Assembly (NCBI RefSeq): GCF_900156425.1
Contig: NZ_FTNO01000001.1
Span: forward strand, 1,054,001 to 1,118,000
From: Haladaptatus litoreus
GTDB taxonomy: Archaea; Halobacteriota; Halobacteria; Halobacteriales; Haladaptataceae
DNA: 64,000 bases
Direction of reading: 5' to 3'
Below, piece after piece: positions 34,329 to 42,607 of the stretch. Position numbers and translations under genes: made by a program. Each line of letters opens with the position of its first letter. Within the stretch, counting starts at the first letter, position 1. The notes beneath the pieces were generated by a model. The model ran no database searches, was not told the DNA's origin, and worked only from the letters and a program-made list of their open reading frames with translations.

Positions 34329-35662
34329 TAGAAATCGAGAACGTCTCGAAGTTGTTCGACCTGTCGGTGGGTGTCGTCGACCGACTGCTCGGAAAGGAAG
34401 CACAGCCAGTTCGGGCAGTTCAGAACGTCGACCTCACCATCAACCGTGGCGACATCATGGGTATCGCTGGCGAATCCGGTTGCGGGAAAACCACGCTCGG
34501 AAAACTGCTGGTAAAGCTCTACGACCCGACGGAGGGAACGATTCGCTTCGACGGCAGAGACGTAACCCAACTCTCACGCGAAGACCAGAAGGTGTTCCGC
34601 CAGCGTGTCCAGATGATATTCCAAGACCCGTTCGAGAGTCTGAATCCGCGGATGACCGTCTTCCAGTCCGTCGTCGAGCCGTTGAAAATAAACGACATCG
34701 GAGACGGTTACCAAGACCGGCGGGAGCGGGTCATCAAGGTGCTGAACGACGTAGGACTCTCGCCCGCGGAGGCGTACCTGAACGAGTTCCCGAAGGAACT
34801 CTCGGGTGGGGAGCGCCAGCGCGTCGCGATTGCGCGTGCGCTAGTCGTCAATCCGGATTTCGTCGTCTGTGACGAACCCGTGTCGATGCTCGACGTGTCG
34901 ATTCGAGCGGGCGTGCTGAACCTCATGAAGGAGCTTCAGGACGAGTACGGACTCACGTACCTGTTCATCAGTCACGACCTCTCCCTCATCAGATACATGT
35001 GTGACCGAACGGCCATCATGTACCTCGGGGACATCATCGAACAGGGGCCGACGAGCGAAGTGGTGACGAACTCGAAACATCCCTACACGGAGGCGCTGTT
35101 CGACGCAGTACCGGAAATCGAACCCGACGCGGAACGACGCCGAGCGAATGTCACCGGAGAGGTTCCAGACCCGCGAAATCCGCCGAGTGGCTGTCGGTTC
35201 CACCCGCGGTGTTCGAAAATCATTCCACCGGAGGACTGGACTGGTAGTCAGGATGCGTTCCGGCGAGCGTTCCAATTCAAGCGCCGCGCGGCGATGGGCG
35301 ACCTAGACGTCGAAGAAATCGACGCCGACGAACAACGCTCGGCCGTTGACCAACTGCTCGCGTCCGGACTCGCGTTGGAACTGCCGGAAGAACACCGTAA
35401 CGAAGCCGAGAACAACGGGAGAGTCAATGTGAAGTCACTCGACATGCCTCGGCAAGCCGAGAATGCGCTCCGGTCTGCCGCTCGTGACCTCATCGAGGGG
35501 AACGAAGAAGACGCCATGGAGCAACTCAATCGGGAGTTCCAGACGGTGTGCGAACAGCAGCATCCGGAACTCAGACAATCCGGCGACCAGATTGCGGCCT
35601 GTCATCTGTTCGAATCGTCGGCGTCGTCCCCGAAAACGGTTGCACCGGACGCCTCCGACTGA
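34298..35662 (+). CDS. dppF: Peptide-type ABC transporter ATPase 2, long C-terminal domain
   Basis: 454 residues. Walker A GESGCGKTT, signature ELSGGERQRVAIARALVVNPDFVVCDEPVSMLDVS, and oligo-type C-terminal motif GCRFHPRCSKIIPPEDW. The usual short C-terminal Cys motif is split: about 165 residues rich in Glu, Asn and Gln (DVEEIDADEQRSAV and on) separate the first part from CEQQHPELRQSGDQIAACHLFE. Such a long insertion makes the protein about 120 residues longer than bacterial DppF. Its function is unknown; it may regulate or dock the ATPase. Confidence 0.93.
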   Translation: MASEHNADPLVEIENVSKLFDLSVGVVDRLLGKEAQPVRAVQNVDLTINRGDIMGIAGESGCGKTTLGKLLVKLYDPTEGTIRFDGRDVTQLSREDQKVFRQRVQMIFQDPFESLNPRMTVFQSVVEPLKINDIGDGYQDRRERVIKVLNDVGLSPAEAYLNEFPKELSGGERQRVAIARALVVNPDFVVCDEPVSMLDVSIRAGVLNLMKELQDEYGLTYLFISHDLSLIRYMCDRTAIMYLGDIIEQGPTSEVVTNSKHPYTEALFDAVPEIEPDAERRRANVTGEVPDPRNPPSGCRFHPRCSKIIPPEDWTGSQDAFRRAFQFKRRAAMGDLDVEEIDADEQRSAVDQLLASGLALELPEEHRNEAENNGRVNVKSLDMPRQAENALRSAARDLIEGNEEDAMEQLNREFQTVCEQQHPELRQSGDQIAACHLFESSASSPKTVAPDASD

Positions 35663-35738
35663 CGTCTCCGACATCGCCTTTTTCGTCACCGAGGGAAACT
35701 CTTACGGTACTGATACACATAACCACAGTCATATCTTC

Positions 35739-36233
35739 ATGTCGAATTCACGTACCCGCTCCGCCCTCCGGCCGAAACAACCGCTTCTCGTCGGTGCAGT
35801 CGTCGTCACTGCGCTAGTTACGGCGTGGTTGTTCGTTCCGACCATGCAGGGCCATCTCGCGACGATGAACAGCGGTAGTGTCGATGTGACGGCGACGGAG
35901 TACGCCGTCACGGACGACGATGAGCATCTATCCACGACGCTTCAGATACACAATCCGACGGGACGAGACATCGTCTTTGCGAGTAGTATTCTCCACGCAC
36001 ACGATGGAGACGTGCAGTTGACGGATGGAACGACGACTTCGTTCGACGAAATCCGGATTCCCGCTGGTAAAACGGTCGAGACGACGATAGATATCGATTT
36101 GGACACAGAGCGGGCGTCGCAAGCGAAGACCGCAGTCCAGTCGGAGTCGGTGACACTCTCGGGAACGATTCGGGCCGAAATCGGTGACAAGGACGTTTCG
36201 ATACCGGTTCGGCCCGAGGAGGGTGGACGATGA
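35739..36233 (+). CDS. Membrane-anchored LEA14/WHy-like protein
   Basis: 164 residues from ATG 35739. One N-terminal helix (LLVGAVVVTALVTAWLFVP) is followed by an exported beta-sandwich-like domain: VDVTATEYAVTDDDEHLSTTLQIHNPTGRDIVFASSILHAHD and IRIPAGKTVETTIDIDLD. The alternation and NPT segment resemble LEA14/WHy-type domains. Its stop overlaps the next start by four bases (ATGA). It follows dppF by 76 bases, so it may be in the same transcript. Confidence 0.65.
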   Translation: MSNSRTRSALRPKQPLLVGAVVVTALVTAWLFVPTMQGHLATMNSGSVDVTATEYAVTDDDEHLSTTLQIHNPTGRDIVFASSILHAHDGDVQLTDGTTTSFDEIRIPAGKTVETTIDIDLDTERASQAKTAVQSESVTLSGTIRAEIGDKDVSIPVRPEEGGR

Positions 36234-36685
36234 CCGAAACGGCAACCGAGTGGACGGGCGATAGCGCCCAAGGAAACATTCGACGCCGATACTGGCTGTC
36301 GGCGCTCGCAAAGGGTGTCGTTACCGGTGCAATCGGGGGAATCGGCGCGTTCACGTACAACATGTCCGAGCTGATGGTCGCGCCGATTGACCCACTGTTG
36401 GTGTTGGGTATCACCGCGCTCGCGGGAGTGTATGCGCATCTGCTCGCAGACGGCCTCCACGAAAGCATTCGCGTCGGACTCATCGGCTTCTTTACCGGGG
36501 GTATCACGATGGTCGGTGTGTGGGTCGCTCCACTGTGGATTCTCTCGTATACCAATGGCGCACGCGACCTTCTGCTCCCGCAGCTGACCGGAACTGCGGT
36601 CACGGCCGCGATTATCGTCTACTCGTCGGTGTTCCTCGGTGCATACCTTTCAGCGCTGACAATCGACGCGTATGCCTCAACGTAA
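36230..36685 (+). CDS. Four-helix membrane protein, unknown
   Basis: 151 residues. About four helices (GVVTGAIGGIGAFTYNMSELM, PLLVLGITALAGVYAHLLAD, IRVGLIGFFTGGITMVGVWVAPLWIL, LTGTAVTAAIIVYSSVFLGAYLSAL). Translationally coupled to the LEA14-like gene by an ATGA overlap. No family recognised. Confidence 0.65.
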   Translation: MTETATEWTGDSAQGNIRRRYWLSALAKGVVTGAIGGIGAFTYNMSELMVAPIDPLLVLGITALAGVYAHLLADGLHESIRVGLIGFFTGGITMVGVWVAPLWILSYTNGARDLLLPQLTGTAVTAAIIVYSSVFLGAYLSALTIDAYAST

Positions 36686-36717
36686 GGGTTTTGTTCTGTG
36701 CGTTTGTAGACGGGTCT

Positions 36718-36975
36718 GTGTCGAAAGACGTTCCTACGCGCGAGCGCTCAGTTCGAGAGCGTGGCACATTCGCAAACCACGGTGACGACCCGACGCTGGC
36801 CAGTTACCTCTCGTCGCTTTTCTTACTGCTCTCGGTACCGTCGTTCATTCTGTTGGCATATGGCGGTCACTGGTACGGTCTGTACGAATACGACACGATA
36901 CTGCTCGTGTTCGGCGGCCTGCTCGTCGGGTCGATTGCGCTCACGTTCACCATCATGCACGTCGTGACCCGATAG
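36718..36975 (+). CDS. Small two-helix membrane protein, unknown
   Basis: 85 residues from GTG 36718. A charged head (SKDVPTRERSVRERGTFANHGDD) precedes two helices (YLSSLFLLLSVPSFILLAYG and TILLVFGGLLVGSIALTFTIMHVV). The open frame reads further upstream but inside the previous gene without hydrophobic content. It ends two bases before the convergent gene at 36978-37190. Confidence 0.58.
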   Translation: MSKDVPTRERSVRERGTFANHGDDPTLASYLSSLFLLLSVPSFILLAYGGHWYGLYEYDTILLVFGGLLVGSIALTFTIMHVVTR

Positions 36976-36977
36976 CG

Positions 36978-37190
36978 TCAGAAACCACTGTTTCGTAAGG
37001 ACAGATAGAACAGGACACCCATCGCCGCGACGAGGAGACTGAACTCCAATCGGGAGGCTGACTGCTCGCCGGAGACGAAAAACAACACCAAACTCGACAG
37101 TCCGAGCAGTGTGGCAAGGCCGAACAACAGCATCGTTAGGTTCGTCTCGTCGGTCAACCAGTAGAAAACCCGGTCACCAATGTCGTCCAT
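36978..37190 (-). CDS. Small two-helix membrane protein, last gene of the phosphoribosyltransferase operon
   Basis: 70 residues from ATG 37190. Charged head (DDIGDRVFYWLTDETN) then helices LTMLLFGLATLLGLSSLVLFFVSG and FSLLVAAMGVLFYLSL. It starts eight bases after the stop of the 175-residue protein. The longer upstream frame overlaps that gene and is rejected. Function unknown. Confidence 0.6.
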   Translation of the reverse strand: MDDIGDRVFYWLTDETNLTMLLFGLATLLGLSSLVLFFVSGEQSASRLEFSLLVAAMGVLFYLSLRNSGF

Positions 37191-37198
37191 GATGGTGT

Positions 37199-37726
37199 CT
37201 AAAAGAGCATCTCTTCGTAGACGCACTCGACCGGTTCGAGGACGAGTTGGAGCGCGAGCGTGTACGTCGTGAGCGCGAGTTTCGAATCGGCGGTGAACGC
37301 CGTCGCTTCGTCGCGCCATTCGGCGACACTGGCGGCAAACCTGACGTGGGAATCGTGAATTGTCATAAGCCACTCAGTTGGAAGTTCGTCGTGGTTCCCC
37401 TTATACGTCACCCGAAAGAGGTATTTAAACGTTGCATCCGTTCGCCCGCTAATATCTTCGCCCGCCTGTAGTTCGGGGAACTGTGGCGTTCCGAACAACT
37501 GCGTGAGTCGATAGTACGGAATGCCGATATTGTCGGTTTGGGAGGCGTCGCGCTCACCGCTGATGTACGCGACAACATTCAGGTCGTCGCGTTCGCGGAC
37601 GTTGTCTTCGACTAGTACGTCACCGTCCGCTCGGCGAGCCTCGATTTCCGCCTGCGGAATCGACTCGACGACGATGTCCTGAAGTTCACTGAAATCCGGT
37701 GCCTCGGGATAGTTTCGGATGTCCAT
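37199..37726 (-). CDS. Soluble haloarchaeal protein of unknown function
   Basis: 175 residues, acidic, no signal peptide or membrane helix. It starts DIRNYPEAPDFSELQDIVVES and has a mixed alpha/beta look: DDLNVVAYISGERDASQTDNIGIPYYRLTQLFGTPQFPEL and YLFRVTYKGNHDELPTEWLMTIHD. I recognise no motif. It lies between small membrane proteins in the operon headed by hpt (three bases after the previous stop, eight before the next start), which points to a shared membrane-associated job. Confidence 0.68.
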   Translation of the reverse strand: MDIRNYPEAPDFSELQDIVVESIPQAEIEARRADGDVLVEDNVRERDDLNVVAYISGERDASQTDNIGIPYYRLTQLFGTPQFPELQAGEDISGRTDATFKYLFRVTYKGNHDELPTEWLMTIHDSHVRFAASVAEWRDEATAFTADSKLALTTYTLALQLVLEPVECVYEEMLF

Positions 37727-37729
37727 AGC

Positions 37730-37981
37730 TTAGTAGGCGAAGTAGTTGAAACCGCGCCAGCCGGCGTAGCCGATGACAAAGAAGACGATACCGGTGACGA
37801 GAACGATGAGCGATTCACCCGTACTCATCGTACTCTCCATCTGCGGAATCAGTTTGAAGTACAGCGATATGCCGAACAGAACGTATATGTACCCGATAAT
37901 GACACCCAACAGAGCTACGACTATCGACAGTAACCCGACTGGGCCTCGAAGCGACCGAGGGACACTATTTTTTAACGCCAT
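37730..37981 (-). CDS. Small two-helix membrane protein in the phosphoribosyltransferase operon
   Basis: 83 residues from ATG 37981 (a start at 38020 would add 13). Helices: VGLLSIVVALLGVIIGYIYVLFGISLYF and SLIVLVTGIVFFVIGYAGWRGFNYF. A basic stretch (KNSVPRSLRGP) precedes the first. Unknown family. Confidence 0.6.
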   Translation of the reverse strand: MALKNSVPRSLRGPVGLLSIVVALLGVIIGYIYVLFGISLYFKLIPQMESTMSTGESLIVLVTGIVFFVIGYAGWRGFNYFAY

Positions 37982-38026
37982 GGTTTGTGCTACTGTGGCA
38001 CAAGCATAAAACTTCTGCAATGAGGC

Positions 38027-38374
38027 TTACTCGTTGTCGTCCGTGTCGCCCTTTCGCGCTTCGAGATTCTCCAGACCGTCTCCGGAGAGAGGCGACATCT
38101 GTTCGTCGAACTCACCATCGCTCGATTCCTGCTTGGATTTCGCGGCCGCATCCCGCCCGGCGAAATAGGCGGAGACGAACTTCTCTTTGTTCTCGCGCAG
38201 GGTGTATCCTATCCAGATAAGTACGATACCGGGAACGACTCGGAAAACGGACGCTGGCGAGGTTATCCCATACGTGCCCGTGACGACAGTCCCGTTGAGC
38301 GCGTCACCCACGAGGAGCGCGCCCGTCACGAGCGTGAACGTCGACATCATCGCCAGGAACTGACGGGTGAACAT
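38027..38374 (-). CDS. Small membrane protein, second gene of the phosphoribosyltransferase operon
   Basis: 115 residues. Two hydrophobic stretches (FLAMMSTFTLVTGALLVGDAL; VFRVVPGIVLIWIGYTL) precede a charged, acidic cytoplasmic tail (about residues 62-115). The ATG is one base after the stop of hpt, so it is probably translated with it. Unknown family. Confidence 0.64.
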   Translation of the reverse strand: MFTRQFLAMMSTFTLVTGALLVGDALNGTVVTGTYGITSPASVFRVVPGIVLIWIGYTLRENKEKFVSAYFAGRDAAAKSKQESSDGEFDEQMSPLSGDGLENLEARKGDTDDNE

Positions 38375-38375
38375 C

Positions 38376-38942
38376 TCAGCCGTCGCCGTGTTCGTCCGCG
38401 ATGACGACCTCGCCGTCCACTACGTCCACGTTGATGAGCGTCTTGACCTGATAGTCGGTGCCGTCCAGTTCGTTCGCGCCGACCTTCTTGATGACGGCAC
38501 AGACGTCTACGACTTCCGCGCCGATGTATTCGAGTGCCTCGGTGACGGCCTTCATCGTGCCGCCGGTGCTGAGCACGTCGTCCAGCAGGAGGACGCGGTC
38601 GCCCTCATCGACGTTGTTGATGTACATCTCGTTCTCGGAGTAGCCCGTCTGCTGGGAGAGTGCGACTTCGCCTTCCAGCCCGTACTTTCGCTTGCGGATG
38701 ACCACCAGCGGAATATCGGTCATCAGCGAGACGGCGGTCGAGATGTGAATCCCCATCGCCGCGGGCGTGACGATTTTATCGACGTTCTCCAAATCCGCCT
38801 TGCGGATGATTTTGATGACGATTTCCCGCAGAAGGGTCGGTTCGAGCATCGGAATCCCGTCGCTGATGGGATGGACAAAGTAGTGGTATCCGTCTTTCTC
38901 GATAATCGGGGCTTCGAGAAGCGACTGCTTCAACTGGTCCAT
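38376..38942 (-). CDS. hpt: Hypoxanthine/guanine phosphoribosyltransferase-type enzyme
   Basis: 188 residues from ATG 38942. The PRPP-binding loop is [26 protein letters not shown]; the start [65 protein letters not shown] and the C-terminal [16 protein letters not shown] match the haloarchaeal purine phosphoribosyltransferase family annotated as HGPRTase-like or Apt. It joins PRPP to a purine base. It is the first of five minus-strand genes with gaps of 1 to 46 bases; the other four are small proteins, mostly membrane-bound. Relatives can also act as regulators, so catalysis is not certain. Confidence 0.85.
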   Translation of the reverse strand: MDQLKQSLLEAPIIEKDGYHYFVHPISDGIPMLEPTLLREIVIKIIRKADLENVDKIVTPAAMGIHISTAVSLMTDIPLVVIRKRKYGLEGEVALSQQTGYSENEMYINNVDEGDRVLLLDDVLSTGGTMKAVTEALEYIGAEVVDVCAVIKKVGANELDGTDYQVKTLINVDVVDGEVVIADEHGDG

Positions 38943-38972
38943 GCTGGGGATATTCAACCCAGCAGTAAAAGG
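38943..38972 (-). promoter_or_regulatory. Inverted repeat at the hpt promoter
   Basis: GCTGGG (38943-38948) and CCCAGC (38958-38963) flank nine bases directly upstream of the hpt ATG, beneath a TATA-like TTTTACT (about 38965-38971). In a leaderless transcript the repeat would lie over the start site, a plausible operator. Confidence 0.4.
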
Positions 38973-39409
38973 TGATGGTATCGCCTCCGAGGGTGTGAGT
39001 TGGAGATGGAGAGAATGGGTGATGTGATTTTATGTTCTGTTGAGTGTGGGTTGTTCCCTTGAACCAGTGCTGAAGCGTTTGACGAGTCGTGACTTCTGCA
39101 GTCGTCACATCACTAAATTCACTGTCTCGAAAACGCCACACCGAGTATCAACCACTCTTCGGAACTACTTTCACTTTCACTGCGGGTAAGGCTCATTTCT
39201 TTTACTCACCCGACCCTCTGAGCAAATGCGGGTGGGAGAGACCCGCACTGCAGCAAATCGGTTGCCAAAACCCCTACTCTGACCCAGCAGGGTTCGATTT
39301 GTTTCCACGCCCCCTCCCCGGGGGGTCGCTCCTGAAATCATGGCTGACGGCGTTTTTCCTATCGAGTAGCGGTATTCGAGAGGGTCATTTTCCCCTCTTC
39401 GAGCGAGAA
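38973..39409. other. Gene-free region with hairpins and a dispersed palindrome copy
   Basis: No convincing gene. It holds a near-palindromic 20-mer GTGACTTCTGCAGTCGTCAC (39089-39108), related to sequences at 56455 and 61204; a GCGGGT...ACCCGC hairpin (39229-39247 region); and a C-rich/G-rich stem (CCCCCTCCCCGGGGG, about 39310-39325). A 116-residue plus-strand open frame here has no protein-like composition. Confidence 0.45.
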
Positions 39410-39445
39410 TTTAAATACGATAGTCGTAATAGTCATTAGTGACTA
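39410..39445 (+). promoter_or_regulatory. Promoter of the HNH gene with start-proximal palindrome
   Basis: TTTAAATA (39410-39417) is the TATA box. TAGTCA-TTAG-TGACTA (39430-39445), an exact 6-4-6 inverted repeat, lies over the predicted transcription start, one base before the ATG at 39447. A bound dimer would block initiation, hinting at autoregulation or another repressor. Confidence 0.5.
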
Positions 39446-39446
39446 C

Positions 39447-40451
39447 ATGGCGAGCAAACTGTTCGTTGAACAGTTGATTTCGGATTTACAAGCGTTTGCA
39501 GAGGAGTTGGATGAGGTACCGACACAAACCGCAATGAACGCCCGTGGGCCACATTCCTCGACACCGTACTACAACCGATTCGGGTCGTGGAACGAAGCAC
39601 TGCGAGCCGCAGGGTTCGAAACGAACCACGAGAACGGAATTTCGAACGACGAGCTGATTCGCGCGCTCCGGGAGTTGGCCGATGAGTTAGGTCGTCCGCC
39701 AAAGTTTGAGGAAATGAACGAACACGGAGAGTATTCGGCCCATTCATACTTCCGTCAGTTCGGTTCGTGGCCGAAGGCGAAAGAGGCCGCAGGCCTTGAC
39801 CCGAAAACGACGACCAGCCGGAGGATTTCGCGTGACGAACTGGTTGAGGAATTAGTTGAGTTGGAGAGTGAATTAGGGAAAACGCCTTCTCAAGAGGATA
39901 TGTGCGAACACGGTCAGTACTCACATCGACCATATTATCGGGAGTTTGGATCGTGGGAGGATGCGCTCCTGTCTGCTGGAATTAACCCAGAACACGAGCT
40001 TGGGATTCCCAAAGAGGAACTTATAAAAGAGTTACAGAGGTTAGCTAACTCTCTTGGCAAAACACCGACATGGATGGAACTAACGGAACACGGTCAGTTT
40101 TCTATTTGGCCATTCCTTCGGGCGTTTGGCTCATGGAACGATGCACTTCGGGCCTCAGACCTTGCAATCAACAAAGCGCACGGTGTTCTAGATGGTGCAA
40201 TTGACTATGGGCCGAATTGGCCGGAACAGCGTAAACTTGCACTAGAGAGTGATAGATACGTTTGCCAAGATTGCGGGATTTCAGATGATGAACAGCGAGA
40301 GGCAACTGGTGAAGGATTACATGTGCATCATCTGAAAAAGAGGAGAAAGTTCGATAGCTACAAGAAAGCAAATCAATTGAAGAATTTGATTTCATTGTGT
40401 CGGTCTTGCCACTATGTATGGGAAAGTAGTTCGTTGAAAAAGAAAACGTAG
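39447..40451 (+). CDS. HNH endonuclease with four homing-endonuclease-associated repeats
   Basis: 334 residues. Four tandem units of about 60 residues each end in an FGSW(N/P/E)(E/K/D)A motif: FGSW at residues 45-48, 105-108, 167-170 and 227-230; they match the homing-endonuclease-associated (HNH-repeat) DNA-binding modules. The C-terminal nuclease has Cys273-Cys276, HVHH at 292-295, then NLISLCRSCH with Cys318 and Cys321 for zinc. Such proteins cut specific DNA sites and can be intron, intein or free-standing mobile genes; here it is free-standing. The 3' part is noticeably A/T-richer than neighbours. It sits 14 bases from a frameshifted pilin gene on the opposite strand. Confidence 0.88.
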   Translation: MASKLFVEQLISDLQAFAEELDEVPTQTAMNARGPHSSTPYYNRFGSWNEALRAAGFETNHENGISNDELIRALRELADELGRPPKFEEMNEHGEYSAHSYFRQFGSWPKAKEAAGLDPKTTTSRRISRDELVEELVELESELGKTPSQEDMCEHGQYSHRPYYREFGSWEDALLSAGINPEHELGIPKEELIKELQRLANSLGKTPTWMELTEHGQFSIWPFLRAFGSWNDALRASDLAINKAHGVLDGAIDYGPNWPEQRKLALESDRYVCQDCGISDDEQREATGEGLHVHHLKKRRKFDSYKKANQLKNLISLCRSCHYVWESSSLKKKT

Positions 40452-40465
40452 ATGATTGAACCTGT

Positions 40466-40902
40466 TTACAGTTCGTGCGTTTCGGAGTAGATCACCGTTG
40501 AACGTCCGTCCGCCTCAGCAGTGACAACTACTTTAACTCGGTCACTGTTTTCAAACTCATCTGAAGCACTGAATTGAGTAAATGTGTGAGATTGACCGAT
40601 GCTATTCAGTTCTTCAGTGGAACTAGCATCCGGATCTGCTGTGTCAGAGACTGCCACCGTCAGGTTGGTTCCGTCCTGTTGTTCTGAGGTAAACGTCACA
40701 TCAATAGTGTTTTCTTGCGCATTCGCATCAACGCTCACACCCGCCTGAACGTTGCTCTGAACGCTGTCACCAAGACCCATCACGAACGTTCCTATCACGG
40801 CAGCTAGAATTACCGTAATAGCAACCATTAAAATTACACCAATTACTGGTGAAATAATCTTCTTTCATTTTTAAATTCGATGAATATTTCTTTGAGTGTC
40901 AT
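40466..40902 (-). pseudogene. Type IV pilin (archaellin-like) gene broken by a frameshift
   Basis: The mature part reads [20 protein letters not shown] and on to about 130 residues in one frame, the classic haloarchaeal pilin N-terminal helix. An in-frame TGA (40865-40867) stands just before it. In the neighbouring frame ATG 40902 starts [15 protein letters not shown], a proper pilin leader. Adding one base near 40853-40865, in a T-run, would join the two as a normal pilin precursor. The downstream domain is Thr/Ser/Asp-rich. Either a recent inactivating deletion, a recoding site, or a sequencing error. Confidence 0.75.
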
Positions 40903-41337
40903 GTGTTGTGTTCTCCTGCGACGCGCGTTTTCATCACTGGCGGCGAACATCCATGCTAAATATCTCGACAGGTAAATTTTAATGTCGAATTTGGAATATC
41001 TTTGCCCCCGATTCAATTCGCTTTCTTCGGATGGTAAGCGCGTTATAACAGGCTTTGATACTCCTCCCTAATAAATATATGGCTGTCTATATCCATGTAT
41101 TAGAATATGATGATTCATAGACGGCAAACCGTATTTGAAAAATTAGAACTACTGAAATAATACTGTGAGTCTATTTCCACCTTCGAGACATATACACCGC
41201 CCGGAATCAGGACTTGTGGGAGTATTGCTGGCGAGCGGTTCGATTCCGGTTCCGGCGAGGGATACGGAGCGAAAGATTGCGAACTGAAAACGCAGTGAAA
41301 CTGGACACCTGCTACATCCACGGAAGTCGTGATACAG
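40903..41337. other. A/T-rich intergenic region between the pilin remnant and coaBC
   Basis: 435 bases without a protein-like open frame; the plus-strand 99-residue and minus-strand 68-residue frames show no codon preference. Base composition is clearly A/T-rich at 40960-41150. The segment GCGGTTCGATTCCGGTTCC near 41236 resembles a tRNA T-arm, but no cloverleaf forms. Confidence 0.5.
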
Positions 41338-42507
41338 CTATTCAGTCTTCGATAACTCCTCTGCGACTTCTTTCGTTACGCGAATTCCCAGTTCTTCTTT
41401 GCTCCCACTGTATTTCCGAACGCTATTGTCGCGGACGAACAGCGTTCTCGTTTCGTCTTTACCCATCACGCTCGCGTCGTTCGCCACGACGAACGAACAC
41501 CCTGCACGGGTGAGCGTTTCGCGGGCGGCGGCGACCATCGCGGAATCATCGCCGCTGGTTTCGGCCTTGAAACCGACGATTGGGAGGTCAGAGTGGTTCT
41601 CCCGAACCGTGTCGATGAGTTTCCGCGTCGGTTGTAAATCGAGCGAGAGGTCTTGCCCGGAGCGAATTTTTTGGTCTGCCGTGTCAGCGGTGTAGTCGCT
41701 GATTGCGGCCACGGAAATCAACGCGTCGGCCGGAAACGCCGTCACGAGGTCGTTCACTGCGTCCGTCATCTCCTCAGCGGTTTCGACCCGCACGCCAGTT
41801 GCGTAGGGCACGTCCGGCGCGTCGTGGACGAGTGCGACGTTCGCGCCCGCGACGTAGCAGGCGCGAGCGACCGCTCTGCCCGTTTTTCCCGAGGCGCGAC
41901 TGGTCAGCACCCGGACTGGGTCGATGGGTTCGCTCGTCGCGCCGCTGGTGACGACGATTCCTTTCCCAGAGAGGGGCTGGTCGCCGGTCGCTCTCGCCAC
42001 ATCGAGCGCAATCATGTCTTCGGTGGCGATTTTCGCTTTGCCCTCCTCGATTCGCGGTTCGACGAAATCGACGCCCCACGACTCAACGCGCTCGATTGCG
42101 TCCAAAACGCCGGGATGGTCGTACATCGGTTCGTGCATTGCTGGCGCGATGACGACCGGAACGTCCGCGCCGAGCGCAGTCGTCGCACAGGTCGTTACCG
42201 GTGTATCGTCCACTGCACCCGCGATTTTCCCGACCGTGTTCGCCGTCGCTGGCGCGATGAGGAATACGTCGGCCCACCCCTCGCGGCCACAGAGTTCAAC
42301 GTGTTCGACCTTGCCCGTGATTTCGGTGACGACGGGGTTGTCGGTTGCGAACTCGACGGCCCACGGATGGATGATTCCCTGCGCGCCGTTCGACATCACC
42401 GCCCGGACGTTCGCGCCTCGCCTGCGCAGTTCGTGTGCCAACTCGACCACTTTCACCGCTGCGATGCTTCCCGTCACCCCCAACGCCACGTTCACTCCGC
42501 TAAGCAT
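41338..42507 (-). CDS. coaBC: Phosphopantothenoylcysteine decarboxylase / phosphopantothenate-cysteine ligase
   Basis: 389 residues with both domains. N-terminal flavoprotein (CoaC) part: NVALGVTGSIAAVKVVELAHELRRRGANVRAVMS, catalytic His region IIHPWAVEFATDNPV, LIAPATANTVGKIAGAVDDT and the PAMHEPM motif. C-terminal ligase (CoaB): KGIVVTSGATSEPIDPVRVLTSRASGKTG, ISVAAISDYTAD and IVGFKAET. It carries out two consecutive steps of coenzyme A synthesis. A standalone minus-strand gene. Confidence 0.94.
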   Translation of the reverse strand: MLSGVNVALGVTGSIAAVKVVELAHELRRRGANVRAVMSNGAQGIIHPWAVEFATDNPVVTEITGKVEHVELCGREGWADVFLIAPATANTVGKIAGAVDDTPVTTCATTALGADVPVVIAPAMHEPMYDHPGVLDAIERVESWGVDFVEPRIEEGKAKIATEDMIALDVARATGDQPLSGKGIVVTSGATSEPIDPVRVLTSRASGKTGRAVARACYVAGANVALVHDAPDVPYATGVRVETAEEMTDAVNDLVTAFPADALISVAAISDYTADTADQKIRSGQDLSLDLQPTRKLIDTVRENHSDLPIVGFKAETSGDDSAMVAAARETLTRAGCSFVVANDASVMGKDETRTLFVRDNSVRKYSGSKEELGIRVTKEVAEELSKTE

Positions 42508-42607
42508 TACCCGCTACTGGGTTCGGTAGCCCGTAAAAGGTAACTGGTTCGACCCTTGATTCAGTTCGAATCCTCGTCCGGTTTGGATTCGGTTCGATTC
42601 TTTCGGT

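Noticed and set aside
39089..39439. 116-residue plus-strand frame upstream of the HNH gene
   Set aside because: Unlike haloarchaeal proteins in composition and overlapped by hairpins and promoter elements.
41220..41260. Possible tRNA T-arm (GGTTCGATTCC)
   Set aside because: No acceptor, D or anticodon arms form around it.
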